Positions 15,605 through 27,767 of a stretch of 64,000 nt of DNA are shown piece by piece. Source of the DNA: Comamonas resistens (GTDB lineage: Bacteria; Pseudomonadota; Gammaproteobacteria; Burkholderiales; Burkholderiaceae_C). The stretch covers positions 2,542,001 to 2,606,000 of the forward strand of contig NZ_CP125947.1 of NCBI RefSeq assembly GCF_030064165.1. Reading direction: 5' to 3'. Position numbers and translations under genes: made by a program. Numbering within the stretch: position 1 is the stretch's first letter; each line of letters opens with the position of its first letter. The notes beneath the pieces were generated by a model, which was not told where the DNA came from, searched no databases, and saw only the letters and a program-made list of their open reading frames with translations.

Positions 15605-16738
15605 TTGCGGCATGAGCTGTGTCGTGATTGGGAGAAGAAGTTGGGCAGTACGCGAATAGCCGCGGCCTGCGTGGTCCTGGTGCAGGGAAGCGTTGTGCAG
15701 GCAGGCGGGCTGGATAGAACCGGACAAAGCCTTGAGCCGTTATTTGCGAAAGGAAATGTCCTCTCGGTAGATGTTTATCGCTCCAGGCCCAGCGTCAAAG
15801 GCACTGATGTGCTGGGCCAATCCACCGGGCAAGTGGCAGACGCATACACGCAGTGGGGCTTTGCCTACAAGCAGGAGCTGACTCCTCAGACCTCGATGCT
15901 GATCATGCTGTCGCGCCCTTTCGGGCTGGACATTCACTATGGCGTCCAGCAATCTTCGTTGCTAGGCGGTACCGAGGCCCGTGTCAGTACCCATGAACTG
16001 ATGGGAGCGCTGCGCTACCGATGGGATGAACAATGGGGTGTTCATGGAGGCCTGCGCATGCAGCGCTCTGAAGGCAATGTGGGCTTCGGCGGGTTGGCTT
16101 TTGGGGCTGCGCACGGTTACCGGGTGGACTTTCGCCCCAGCACCGAGCCAGGCTATCTGCTGGGCCTGAGCTATGAACGCCCCGATGTCTCTTTGCGAAT
16201 GGCCGCAACCTACTACTCAGCCATTCACCACAAAATGAGCACGCGTGAAAACGTGCTGCCCGTGACAACGACCACCTCTTCGACATCGCCCCAAAGCTTC
16301 AACCTTGATGTTCAGGCAGCCATCGCACCGAGTACGCTGGCTTTCGGGCAGATTCGCTGGATGCAGTGGAGCCAGTTCAAGCTCAGTCCGCAAGTCTTTG
16401 CGGCAGCAACGAACGGCGGCAGTCTGACCGATCTGGAAGACACCACCACCTACACGCTGGGTCTGGGGCAAAAGCTGTCCTCTCAATGGTCCGGGTTTGT
16501 CTCGGTATCTTATGACCGCAGCAAACATACCAACGCTCCGTCGGCGTTGCGACCCAGCAATGGGCGCGTCGGCTACGCCCTCGGTGTGAGTTATCAGGAC
16601 CCGCGTTTCAAGCTCACCCCATGGATCAGTTATCAGCGCCTGGGGGCGGCAGATATCTCGCTAGTCAACTATCCAATAGCAAGCTTTAGGCAAAGCTCGG
16701 CCATGGTGTTTGGTGTCAAGCTTGACTACACCTTTTGA
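15605..16738 (+). CDS. FadL/OMPP1-like outer-membrane protein
   Basis: Up to 377 residues. The start is uncertain: TTG 15605 or TTG 15641, with no ATG before the signal-like segment RIAAACVVLVQGSVVQAG. The mature part begins GGLDRTGQSLEPLFAKGN, typical of FadL-type proteins, and continues with many alternating amphipathic strands, ending in a C-terminal Phe (KLDYTF) as beta-barrels do. Such proteins import hydrophobic compounds such as long-chain fatty acids or aromatics. No neighbouring gene indicates the substrate. Confidence 0.7.
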   Translation: MRHELCRDWEKKLGSTRIAAACVVLVQGSVVQAGGLDRTGQSLEPLFAKGNVLSVDVYRSRPSVKGTDVLGQSTGQVADAYTQWGFAYKQELTPQTSMLIMLSRPFGLDIHYGVQQSSLLGGTEARVSTHELMGALRYRWDEQWGVHGGLRMQRSEGNVGFGGLAFGAAHGYRVDFRPSTEPGYLLGLSYERPDVSLRMAATYYSAIHHKMSTRENVLPVTTTTSSTSPQSFNLDVQAAIAPSTLAFGQIRWMQWSQFKLSPQVFAAATNGGSLTDLEDTTTYTLGLGQKLSSQWSGFVSVSYDRSKHTNAPSALRPSNGRVGYALGVSYQDPRFKLTPWISYQRLGAADISLVNYPIASFRQSSAMVFGVKLDYTF

Positions 16739-16813
16739 AGCGATTCAAGTGCGGCTCAGATTGGCCAGAGTGCTACTGCAGTCATTCTCAGGGTTCAGCC
16801 TCGGAATGTGAAA

Positions 16814-16843
16814 ACGTGGTTCAGGGCATCTCCTGAACCACGT
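16814..16843 (-). terminator. Terminator after the VOC/epimerase-like gene
   Basis: A perfect 12-bp stem (ACGTGGTTCAGG / CCTGAACCACGT) with a 6-nt loop is followed by T4 on the minus strand, 12 bases after the stop of the VOC gene. It may also stop readthrough from the outer-membrane gene. Confidence 0.8.
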
Positions 16844-16855
16844 CTACCACAGGCT

Positions 16856-17320
<465 letters not shown>

Positions 17321-17389
17321 GAATGACTCCTTGATTAATAGCTTAAAGCGCAATACTGGTAAGCGCCAGAACCGATTTCTATTGAAATA

Positions 17390-18202
17390 TCAGACCTCGC
17401 CCAGCAACCAGCTGCTGGCCATGGCAAAGTATTCGCGCAGCCAGGCATTGAATCGCGTGGCCAAAGGGGTAGGAGCCGCCACGGGATAGACCTGAGGCAG
17501 ATCCTGCCGCTTCGCAATGTCCATGGCGCGCATCAGATGAAAGTCGCTGCTGACCATGGCCATGGGCGCATCCGCAGCCACGCCGCGCTCGGCCAGCAAG
17601 GGCCGGCTGAGCTTGAGGTTCAGCTCGGTGCTGGTGCTGAGCTTTTCCAGCACCAGCCGCTGCGCAGCAATACCGTGGCGCTGCTGCAGATAGCGGGCCA
17701 TGACCTCGGCCTCAGACTCTTTTTCACCCCAATCGACACCGCCGCAAACGGCGACCAAGGCCTGGGGCTGCAGCTTGGCCAGTTCTGCTGCCGTATCCAG
17801 TCGCGCAGCCAGAACCGGCCTGGGGTGACCATCGAGCGTGCCGCTGCCCAGCACCACAATGGATTGCACGGGCGGCACTTGCTGCGGCGCAAGACCCAGA
17901 CCGAAAAGGTGGCTCCAGAACCAGAAAAGGCTGATCAGCCACAGCGCCAGGCCGGTCCAGGCAAGCAACCAGAGCCTTGCATGCAGGGCTCTGGCTGCAC
18001 GCCAGTGCTGCACGGCCTGCCATTTCCAGCTCAGCCCCAAGGCCGTAGCGCCCAAGCCGGCGGGCAACACCACACCGACATTGAAATGCCCCATGCCCAT
18101 CAGTACCAGAGCATCGACAAGCAGCAGCGCCCCCAACATAGCCAGCAGCGCACGCGCCAATCTGGCAGGGCGGGAAATCGTTGTATCTGCTTTCAATGTC
18201 AT
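17390..18202 (-). CDS. YdcF/ElyC-family membrane protein (DUF218)
   Basis: 270 residues from ATG 18202. Three or four hydrophobic segments at the N-terminus (LLAMLGALLLVDALVLMG, LWLLAWTGLALWLISLFWFW) precede a cytoplasmic or periplasmic DUF218 domain: SIVVLGSGTLDG, ALVAVCGGVDWGEKESEAEVMARYL, STSTELNLKLSRPLL and MVSSDFHLMRAM. ElyC and SanA relatives affect envelope integrity. It lies between pccA and the epimerase-like gene, but a terminator hairpin separates it from pccA. Confidence 0.75.
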   Translation of the reverse strand: MTLKADTTISRPARLARALLAMLGALLLVDALVLMGMGHFNVGVVLPAGLGATALGLSWKWQAVQHWRAARALHARLWLLAWTGLALWLISLFWFWSHLFGLGLAPQQVPPVQSIVVLGSGTLDGHPRPVLAARLDTAAELAKLQPQALVAVCGGVDWGEKESEAEVMARYLQQRHGIAAQRLVLEKLSTSTELNLKLSRPLLAERGVAADAPMAMVSSDFHLMRAMDIAKRQDLPQVYPVAAPTPLATRFNAWLREYFAMASSWLLGEV

Positions 18203-18255
18203 AGCTACTAGCTGAATCTGGATAAAGGATAGAGCCGATCTTATTGAAAATTGGA

Positions 18256-18285
18256 AAGCCCGCAGAGCCAAAGCCGTGCGGGCTT
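18256..18285 (-). terminator. Terminator-like hairpin after pccA
   Basis: AAGCCCGC / GCGGGCTT with a 14-nt loop, 60 bases after the pccA stop. T runs are present but interrupted on the minus strand. It suggests the YdcF-like gene has its own promoter or receives only readthrough. Confidence 0.55.
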
Positions 18286-18347
18286 TTGCTTCGGGGCCTT
18301 ATGCTCAGACCATATCGGCTCTGAACAGAGGCCCCGAAAAGTTCTCA

Positions 18348-20396
18348 TCACTCGAATTCCAGAATGATGTCGTCCACCGCCAGCGAGTCGCCCTTGGCGG
18401 CGCTGATCTTGCTGACCACACCGTCCTGGGCTGCGAACAAGATGTTCTCCATCTTCATGGCTTCGATGACGGCCAGCTTCTCGCCGGCCTGCACCTTCTG
18501 GCCGGGCTGCACGGCGACATCGACCAGCAGGCCTGGCATGGGCGAGAGCAGAAACTTGGACAGATCGGGCGGAGCCTTGTAAGGCATGAGCTTGTGCATC
18601 TCGGCGCCCTTGGGCGAGAGCACCAGCACATCGGCTTGTGTGCCGTTGTGGATGACGCGCAGGGCCAGCGGGTTCTTGCCGTTGCCGCGCTCGATCTGGC
18701 AGGTGAACGCCTTGCCGTTGCAGACGCCGCGCACGACCAGATCGCGAATGTCGGCATTGCTGCGGAACTCGTAGGCCTTGTCGCCGATGACGACCTTGCA
18801 AACGCGCGCCTGGGCATCAAAGTCGGTCACCTCGCCAGTCACATACTGGTTCTTGCCTTCAGCCCCCAGAACCACGGCGGTGTACTTCTCGCCCACCTGC
18901 ACCTGGTGGCCTTGCATCTGGCCGGTGATGGTCGATGCACGCGCACGGTAGCGGCGATTGCGGAACAGGGCCAGAGCCACCAGGAAGTCGGGGTCATCGT
19001 GGGGCACGTCCTCGGCATGGAAGCCGTCGGCATAGTGTTGGGCGATGAAGCCGGTGTTGAACTTGCCCGAGACAAAGTCCGGGTGCGCCAGCAGGGCCGC
19101 CTGGAACGGGATGTTGGAGCTGATGCCGCGGATGGCAAAGCCGTTGAGCGCTTCGCGGGCCTTGGCAATGGCGTCGTTGCGATCCTTGCCGTGCACGATG
19201 AGCTTGGCAATCATCGAGTCGTAGTACATTGGGATCTCGCCGCCGTCGTAGACGCCGGTATCCACACGCACGCCGCTCAGATGCTCGGTGTCGGACTGCC
19301 ACATGGTCTGCTCGGGCGGCGCAAAGCGAACCAGACGGCCGGTCGAAGGCAGGAAGTTGCGGAACGGGTCTTCGGCGTTGATACGGCACTCGATGGCCCA
19401 GCCGTCGCGCTTTACATCTGTTTGGGTGAAAGCCAGCTTTTCACCCGCGGCCACACGAATCATCTGCTCGACCAGATCGAGTCCGGTGATGCATTCGGTC
19501 ACCGGGTGCTCGACCTGCAGACGGGTATTCATCTCTAGGAAGTAGAAGTCCTGGTCCTTGCCGACCACGAACTCCACGGTGCCGGCGCTCTGGTACTTGA
19601 CGGCCTTGGCCAGGGCCACGGCCTGCTCGCCCATGGCCTTGCGGGTGGCGTCGCTGATAAACGGCGAAGGCGCTTCCTCGATCACCTTCTGGTGACGGCG
19701 CTGAATCGAGCATTCGCGCTCGTTCAGGTAAACCACATTGCCGTGGCTGTCGCCCAGAATCTGGATTTCGATATGGCGGGGCTCCTGCACGAACTTCTCG
19801 ATGAAGATGCGGTCGTCGCCAAAGCTGTTGCGCGCTTCGTTCTGGCACGAGGCAAAACCTTCAAAGGCTTCCTTGTCGTTGAAGGCCACGCGCAAACCCT
19901 TGCCGCCGCCACCGGCCGAGGCCTTGATCATCACGGGGTAGCCAATGCCCTTGGCGATTTCCACGGCCTGCTCGGGGCCGGCGATGGCGTCGTTGTAGCC
20001 GGGGATGGTGTTGACTTTGGCCTCGCCGGCCAGCTTCTTGGACGCGATCTTGTCGCCCATGGCCGCGATGGAATGTGACTTGGGGCCGATGAAGGCTATG
20101 CCTTCTTCTTCGCAACGCCTGGCAAAGCCCTCGTTCTCCGAGAGAAAACCGTAGCCTGGGTGAACTGCCTGTGCGCCGGTCTGCTTGCAGGCTTCAATGA
20201 TTTTCTCGCCCAGCAGATAGGACTCGCGGCTAGGCGCAGGACCCAGGCGCACGGCCTCGTCGGCCAGCTTGACATGGCGGGCATCCTTGTCGGCGTCGGA
20301 GTAGACCGCCACGGTCTGGATGCCCATCTTGCGGGCGGTGGCGATCACGCGGCAAGCGATTTCGCCGCGGTTGGCAATCAGGATCTTGGTAAACAT
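18348..20396 (-). CDS. pccA: Propionyl-CoA carboxylase biotin-containing alpha subunit
   Basis: 682 residues. A biotin carboxylase N-domain (FTKILIANRGEIACRVIATARKMGI), ATP-grasp with the glycine loop KASAGGGGKGLRV, catalytic region EMNTRLQVEHPVTE, then a BT linker domain and a C-terminal biotinyl domain with EAMKMEN (biotinylated K648). With PccB it carboxylates propionyl-CoA to (S)-methylmalonyl-CoA using ATP and bicarbonate. An AGGAG site lies before the ATG. It follows pccB by 27 bases in the same operon. Methylcrotonyl- or acetyl-CoA activity is less likely given the mutase context. Confidence 0.92.
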   Translation of the reverse strand: MFTKILIANRGEIACRVIATARKMGIQTVAVYSDADKDARHVKLADEAVRLGPAPSRESYLLGEKIIEACKQTGAQAVHPGYGFLSENEGFARRCEEEGIAFIGPKSHSIAAMGDKIASKKLAGEAKVNTIPGYNDAIAGPEQAVEIAKGIGYPVMIKASAGGGGKGLRVAFNDKEAFEGFASCQNEARNSFGDDRIFIEKFVQEPRHIEIQILGDSHGNVVYLNERECSIQRRHQKVIEEAPSPFISDATRKAMGEQAVALAKAVKYQSAGTVEFVVGKDQDFYFLEMNTRLQVEHPVTECITGLDLVEQMIRVAAGEKLAFTQTDVKRDGWAIECRINAEDPFRNFLPSTGRLVRFAPPEQTMWQSDTEHLSGVRVDTGVYDGGEIPMYYDSMIAKLIVHGKDRNDAIAKAREALNGFAIRGISSNIPFQAALLAHPDFVSGKFNTGFIAQHYADGFHAEDVPHDDPDFLVALALFRNRRYRARASTITGQMQGHQVQVGEKYTAVVLGAEGKNQYVTGEVTDFDAQARVCKVVIGDKAYEFRSNADIRDLVVRGVCNGKAFTCQIERGNGKNPLALRVIHNGTQADVLVLSPKGAEMHKLMPYKAPPDLSKFLLSPMPGLLVDVAVQPGQKVQAGEKLAVIEAMKMENILFAAQDGVVSKISAAKGDSLAVDDIILEFE

Positions 20397-20423
20397 GGAT
20401 AAATCTCCTGGTTCTTCTTGTTC

Positions 20424-21959
20424 TTACAGAGGGATGTTCCCGTGCTTGCGCCAGGGGTTGTCCAGCTGCTTGTTCTTGAGCATCTCCAGCGAACGGCAGA
20501 TGCGCTTGCGCGTTTCATGCGGCTGGATCACATCGTCGATAAATCCACGGGCTCCGGCCACGAACGGATTGGCAAAGCGTTCTTTGTATTCGGCTTCGCG
20601 GGCGGCCAGCTTGACGGGATCGTTCTTGTCTTCGCGGAAGATGATTTCCACCGCACCCTTGGCGCCCATCACGGCAATCTCGGCATGGGGCCAGGCCAGG
20701 TTCACGTCGCCGCGCAAATGCTTGGAGGCCATCACGTCGTAGGCTCCGCCATAGGCCTTGCGGGTGATGACGGTGATCTTCGGCACCGTGGCTTCGGCAT
20801 ACGCATACAGCAGCTTGGCACCGTGCTTGATGATGCCGCCATACTCCTGAGAGGTGCCGGGCATGAAACCGGGTACGTCCACGAAGGTGACCACGGGGAT
20901 GTTGAAGGCATCGCAAAAGCGCACAAAGCGCGCGGCCTTGATGGAGGACTTGATATCCAGGCAGCCTGCCAGCACCAGGGGCTGATTGGCCACGACGCCC
21001 ACGGTCTGGCCAGCCATGCGGGCAAAACCGATGACGATGTTCTTGGCGTACTCGGGCTGCAGCTCGAAGAAATCGCCATCGTCCACGGTCTTGAGGATCA
21101 GCTCCTTCATGTCGTAGGGCTTGTTGGCGTTTTCGGGCACCAGCGTATCCAGCGACATGTCGGCGCGGCCCACGGGGTCCGTGGTTTCGCGCACAGGAGC
21201 CTTTTCCTTGTTGTTCAAGGGCAGGTAGTTATAGAGGCGACGCAGCATCATCAGTGCTTCCACGTCGTTGTCGAATGCCATATCGGCCACGCCGCTCTTG
21301 GTGGTGTGGGTGATGGCCCCGCCCAGCTCTTCGGCCGTGACTTCCTCGTGCGTCACGGTCTTCACGACTTCGGGACCGGTCACGAACATATAGGAGCTGT
21401 CCTTGACCATGAAGATGAAGTCGGTCATGGCCGGCGAGTACACGGCGCCGCCGGCACTGGGGCCCATGATCATGGAGATCTGGGGCACCACGCCCGAGGC
21501 CAGCACATTCTTCTGGAACACATCGGCATAGCCGCCCAGGGAGGCCACACCTTCCTGGATACGCGCACCGCCCGAGTCGTTGAGGCCAATGACGGGTGCG
21601 CCGACCTTCATGGCCTGATCCATCACCTTGCAGATCTTCTCGGCATGGGTTTCGGACAGCGCACCGCCGAACACCGTGAAGTCCTGGCTGAACACAAAGA
21701 CCAGACGGCCGTTGATCATGCCGTAGCCGGTGACCACGCCGTCACCGGGGATCTTGGTGTTTTCCATGCCGAAGTCCGTGCAGCGGTGCTCCACGAACAT
21801 ATCCCACTCTTCAAAAGTGCCGTCGTCCAGCAGCAGCTCGATACGCTCGCGCGCCGTCAGCTTGCCTTTCTTGTGCTGCGCATCGATGCGCTTTTGTCCC
21901 CCACCCAGCCGAGCGAGTTCTCGCTTGGCTTCCAGCTGCTTCAGGATATCGTCTTGCAT
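20424..21959 (-). CDS. pccB: Propionyl-CoA carboxylase beta subunit (carboxyltransferase)
   Basis: 511 residues, the usual PccB length. Carboxyltransferase features: N-terminal [33 protein letters not shown], oxyanion loops [14 protein letters not shown] and [17 protein letters not shown], and the biotin-side motif [54 protein letters not shown] (cited only for its order). The C-terminal PLNNKE and [17 protein letters not shown] segments are family-typical. It transfers carboxylate from biotin on PccA to propionyl-CoA. Operon order mutase-meaB-pccB-pccA supports the substrate. Confidence 0.93.
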   Translation of the reverse strand: MQDDILKQLEAKRELARLGGGQKRIDAQHKKGKLTARERIELLLDDGTFEEWDMFVEHRCTDFGMENTKIPGDGVVTGYGMINGRLVFVFSQDFTVFGGALSETHAEKICKVMDQAMKVGAPVIGLNDSGGARIQEGVASLGGYADVFQKNVLASGVVPQISMIMGPSAGGAVYSPAMTDFIFMVKDSSYMFVTGPEVVKTVTHEEVTAEELGGAITHTTKSGVADMAFDNDVEALMMLRRLYNYLPLNNKEKAPVRETTDPVGRADMSLDTLVPENANKPYDMKELILKTVDDGDFFELQPEYAKNIVIGFARMAGQTVGVVANQPLVLAGCLDIKSSIKAARFVRFCDAFNIPVVTFVDVPGFMPGTSQEYGGIIKHGAKLLYAYAEATVPKITVITRKAYGGAYDVMASKHLRGDVNLAWPHAEIAVMGAKGAVEIIFREDKNDPVKLAAREAEYKERFANPFVAGARGFIDDVIQPHETRKRICRSLEMLKNKQLDNPWRKHGNIPL

Positions 21960-22039
21960 GCTTGTCCTCTAACGTGATTTGGGTTGCTTGTCTCGCAATG
22001 GTGATGCTGCGATGCTATGGTAATAAGAGCTTCTAGCGC

Positions 22040-23044
22040 CTACTGCATTTGGGCTAGAAGCAGATTTCTTGCTGCGGTACTGGCGGCGATACGACCCGCT
22101 GCCACAGCGTCCTGAAGGACGGGGAGCATGGCCTTGACCTGCGGATGCTGGCGAAACGCCTGCTTGAGGCCGAAGTCGATGCGCTCCCACATCCAGGCCA
22201 ATGCCTGCTTCTCGCGGCGCAGGGCCAGGCGGCCGTTGGCGGTTTGCAGTTCCCTGAAGCTGCTGACTGCAGCCCAGAACCCCTCCACGCCCTGGCCCAG
22301 CAAGGCACTGATCTGCAGCACCCGCGGCTGCCATAGCGCGCCAGTGTTGGCGTGGTCGGGATTGCCGTGCATGCCCAGCAGGCGCAGGCTCGATGTGATC
22401 TGGGCCTGGGCACGCGTGGCAGCATGGGGGTCGATGTCCGCCTTGTTGATGACCACCAGGTCGGCCAGCTCCATCACGCCCTTCTTGATGGCCTGCAGAT
22501 CGTCGCCCGCATTGGGCAGCTGCAGCACGCAGAACATGTCCGTCATGCCGTGCACGGCGATCTCGCTCTGGCCCACGCCCACGGTTTCGACGATGACCAC
22601 GTCGTAGCCCGCGGCCTCGCAGACCAGCATGGCCTCGCGCGTCTTTTCGGCCACGCCGCCCAGCGTGCCGCTGCTGGGGCTGGGGCGGATATAGGCCTCG
22701 AGCCGCATGGACAGTTGCTCCATGCGGGTCTTGTCGCCGAGGATGGAGCCGCCCGAGACGGTGCTGGACGGATCGATCGCCAGCACGGCCACACGCAGCC
22801 CCTTCTCTATCAGGTACAGGCCCAGGGCTTCGATGAAGGTGGATTTGCCAACACCCGGCACGCCGCTGATGCCAAGGCGAAACGCCTTGCCCGTATGCGG
22901 CAGCAGAGCGGTGAGAAGGCCGTCCGCCTGTTCACGGTGGTCGGCCCGGGAGGATTCAAGCAAGGTAATGGCCTTTGCCATGGCCCGGCGCTGCACGGCA
23001 GGGTTGCCGCGCAGGATGCCGTCTAGCATTTGCTCAGGGGTCAC
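22040..23044 (-). CDS. meaB: Methylmalonyl-CoA mutase-associated GTPase
   Basis: 334 residues from GTG 23044 (VTPEQMLDGILRGN), giving the family length; the open frame extends into the mutase gene without another good start. G3E-type GTPase: Walker A GISGVPGVGKSTF, D in LAIDPSSTVSGGSILGDKTRM, Walker B VIVETVGVGQSE and base recognition VINKADID. MeaB protects and gates methylmalonyl-CoA mutase when the B12 cofactor is loaded or repaired. It lies 37 bases downstream of the mutase. Confidence 0.92.
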   Translation of the reverse strand: MTPEQMLDGILRGNPAVQRRAMAKAITLLESSRADHREQADGLLTALLPHTGKAFRLGISGVPGVGKSTFIEALGLYLIEKGLRVAVLAIDPSSTVSGGSILGDKTRMEQLSMRLEAYIRPSPSSGTLGGVAEKTREAMLVCEAAGYDVVIVETVGVGQSEIAVHGMTDMFCVLQLPNAGDDLQAIKKGVMELADLVVINKADIDPHAATRAQAQITSSLRLLGMHGNPDHANTGALWQPRVLQISALLGQGVEGFWAAVSSFRELQTANGRLALRREKQALAWMWERIDFGLKQAFRQHPQVKAMLPVLQDAVAAGRIAASTAARNLLLAQMQ

Positions 23045-23081
23045 GTCGCGATCGCCTTTGCTATCGATGCTTGCCGGCCGA

Positions 23082-25259
<2,178 letters not shown>

Positions 25260-25336
25260 GTTGTCTCTCGTATGCGGTGCGCGCAGTGAAGTTTGGAATT
25301 TCGGTGAACTACCTAGAGGTGCAGATAGTGTACATG

Positions 25337-25352
25337 ATTCATAATTATGAAT
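25337..25352. promoter_or_regulatory. Palindromic candidate operator between the mutase operon and the GntR gene
   Basis: ATTCATAATTATGAAT is a perfect 16-bp palindrome in the 124-bp divergent spacer, 32 bases before the GntR start codon. GntR/FCD regulators bind such short palindromes and often control the divergent operon. Confidence 0.55.
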
Positions 25353-25383
25353 TCAAAATACTTAAGACTTACAATCACGTGTA

Positions 25384-26019
25384 ATGACAAGCAAAACCCT
25401 TACACCCAGCGCGCTATACGAGCAAGTTGCCGAGCAGCTGCGTCAACGCATCTTCCAGCGCGAGCTGGAGCCTGGCGCATGGATCGACGAGCTCAAAATT
25501 GCCGAGGAATACGGCATCAGTCGCACGCCCCTGCGTGAAGCACTGAAAGTGCTGGCGGCCGAAGGCCTTGTGACCATGAAGGTCCGCAGGGGTGCTTATG
25601 TGACCGAGGTCTCACGCAAGGACATTGCGGACGTTTATCACCTGCTGAGCTTGCTTGAAGCCGATGCAGCAGGTGTGGTGGCAGAACAGGCCACTGATGA
25701 AGAATTGCAGCATCTGGCGCAGACGCATGAAGAGCTCAAGCTGCAGACCGCAGACGCCGAACGCTTTTTCGCTCTCAACGAGAGTTTTCACATGCAGATT
25801 TTGGAGATTGCTAACAATCGCTGGCGCAATCAATTGGTGGCAGACCTGCGTAAGGTCATGAAGCTCAATCGCCACAAATCGCTATTCAAACAAGGTCGTA
25901 TTGAGGATTCGTTGGCTGAGCATGAGGCCATTATGCAGGCCTTGCTGCAGCGCGATTCCAAGCAAGCAGCCCAGGCTGTGCGGCTACATTTTGGCAATGG
26001 GCTACAAGCCGCAGTTTGA
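25384..26019 (+). CDS. GntR-family regulator with FCD domain
   Basis: 211 residues. The winged helix at the N-terminus (SALYEQVAEQLRQRIFQRELEPGAWIDELKIAEEYGISRTPLREALKVLAAEGLV is the region, residues 8-62) carries the GntR hallmark around RTPLREAL. Residues 80-205 form an FCD helical effector domain with possible metal ligands: D in VYHLLSLLEADAAG, H in NESFHMQIL, and H in DSLAEHEAIM. Position suggests control of the propionyl-CoA operon in response to an organic acid or CoA-derived ligand. Confidence 0.88.
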   Translation: MTSKTLTPSALYEQVAEQLRQRIFQRELEPGAWIDELKIAEEYGISRTPLREALKVLAAEGLVTMKVRRGAYVTEVSRKDIADVYHLLSLLEADAAGVVAEQATDEELQHLAQTHEELKLQTADAERFFALNESFHMQILEIANNRWRNQLVADLRKVMKLNRHKSLFKQGRIEDSLAEHEAIMQALLQRDSKQAAQAVRLHFGNGLQAAV

Positions 26020-26171
26020 TAATGCATACCAGTGCATTCGCATAAGATTGCAGGCAATATTCCTACAGAATGGAAGTATTCCTACCGATAGATAGACATT
26101 CAACTACCAACTGCGTGCGATGCTCCTAGGGTAAATGTCTGTGCGTCTTTCATACATTTGGAACACAAGTC

Positions 26172-27716
26172 ATGCAGTCCCATTTCTTTTGGAGTCAAGC
26201 TCCTGGCACATCCCTGCTGCAAGGTGAATATGACTTGGGTCTGGTACTGCTGTCACTGATGGTCAGCAGTATTGCTGCGGGTCAAGCCTTGCGTCTTGCA
26301 GCTTTTGCAAGACTGGCCCTCACCTCCCAATTACGTGGCTGGGCCATTGCCAGTGGCTCGCTGGCGCTGGGAACGGGAATCTGGGCCATGCATTTTATTG
26401 GCATGCTGGCCTATAAGCCCCATGCAGCCGTGCAGTACGACCTGCCGCTGACCATTCTCTCCATACTGCCGGGAATTGGTGCTTCGGCCGTTGCCATCAC
26501 CTTGTTGGCCAAGGCCGAACTGAACAGCAAGCAACTGGTACTCGGAGGCATCATCATGGGTGCAGGCATTGCGACCATGCACTACAGCGGAATGGGCGCC
26601 ATGCGCATGGAGCACATGGCGCAGTACTCCCCCATCTGGTTTGCCATCTCTTTGTTGCTAGGGGTTGTACTGGCAATGCTGGCGCTGTGGGTACGCTTTG
26701 GCCTGGCACGGCTTAGCGATCAGCTCTCCCTCGGGGTGAAGGCACTTGCCGCCATCATCATGGGCTGCGCTGTCGCGGGCATGCACTACACCGCCATGCT
26801 GGCGCTGCGTACCTCTACTCCTGAGAGTGCTCACGCCAGCAGCGCTGCACACAGCGACAACCAACTAGTCCTGGCTCTGGTCATTGCCCTGGTCACACTG
26901 AGCATTGGTGGCCTTATCGGACAGGCCAACGGATTGCTGCACTACCGCACACGCTGGCAGCAAGTGGACATGAATGAAGCACGCTTGCGTGCGCTGGTTC
27001 AGATGGCCGCCGATGGAATCATCAGCATTGACACCCAGGGCAATATTCAGGAATACAACCCTGCTGCCGAAGCCATCTTTGGCTGGTCTGCGGAAGAGGT
27101 TGTGGGCCAGAACGTGAAAATGCTGATGCCTGTCGCACTGGCCCATCACCACGATCACTACATTCAACGCCACGAACAGGGCCAAATAAACGCCCAGCCA
27201 CCCTTGCGCAACAAGATCTCCGAAGTGCTGGGTCAACACAAGAATGGGACATTGATTCCGTTGCGGCTGGCCCTGAGCCAAGCGGAATCACGAGGTCAGC
27301 GTATGTATGTGGGCGTGCTGACCGATCTGTCTGATCGCAAAAAAACCGAACGGCAGTTGCATATCGCTGCGACCGTGTTCGATCATTGCTTTGAAGGCGT
27401 GATGGTGCTGGACGCCAATCGACGCGTGGTCGACATCAACCCTGCTTTTGCGCGCATGGCAGGGATATCACGCCACAGCGCTAGAAACAAAGATTTCATC
27501 GCCCTCTTCCACGGCAATGAAGACGATGCCAGCATCACCGATATGTGGACGGAGGTTGGCCGCAATGGTCATTGGCAGGGAAGCTGGAGGATGCGTCATA
27601 ACGACTCCCTGCAAGAAGTTTCCATCACCGCAGTACGTGATGAGCAGCACCGCCTGCACCATTACATTGCCATCTGCTATCAGTCTGTCAGACAGGAGCT
27701 GGCCTCGTTGATATAG
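26172..27716 (+). CDS. MHYT-domain membrane sensor with two PAS domains and no output domain
   Basis: 514 residues. The N-terminal 255 residues form a seven-span MHYT sensor with three conserved His motifs on helices: AMHFIGM, TMHYSGM and GMHYTAM. These are thought to bind copper and sense gases or redox state. A PAS domain follows (DGIISIDTQGNIQEYNPAAEAIFGWSAEEVVGQ, about 275-400) and a second (FEGVMVLDANRRVVDINPAFARMAG, about 405-510). No GGDEF, EAL, kinase or methyl-accepting region follows, unlike most relatives. It may signal through a partner, or may be truncated. Confidence 0.85.
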   Translation: MQSHFFWSQAPGTSLLQGEYDLGLVLLSLMVSSIAAGQALRLAAFARLALTSQLRGWAIASGSLALGTGIWAMHFIGMLAYKPHAAVQYDLPLTILSILPGIGASAVAITLLAKAELNSKQLVLGGIIMGAGIATMHYSGMGAMRMEHMAQYSPIWFAISLLLGVVLAMLALWVRFGLARLSDQLSLGVKALAAIIMGCAVAGMHYTAMLALRTSTPESAHASSAAHSDNQLVLALVIALVTLSIGGLIGQANGLLHYRTRWQQVDMNEARLRALVQMAADGIISIDTQGNIQEYNPAAEAIFGWSAEEVVGQNVKMLMPVALAHHHDHYIQRHEQGQINAQPPLRNKISEVLGQHKNGTLIPLRLALSQAESRGQRMYVGVLTDLSDRKKTERQLHIAATVFDHCFEGVMVLDANRRVVDINPAFARMAGISRHSARNKDFIALFHGNEDDASITDMWTEVGRNGHWQGSWRMRHNDSLQEVSITAVRDEQHRLHHYIAICYQSVRQELASLI

Positions 27717-27767
27717 AGGAAGGACTGGCTTGTAACGCTATCATTCCTGAAACTACAGGAAAACAGC

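Noticed and set aside
26055..26085. Two TATTCCTAC copies upstream of the MHYT gene
   Set aside because: Short direct repeat with no operator-like symmetry; not enough to call a site.
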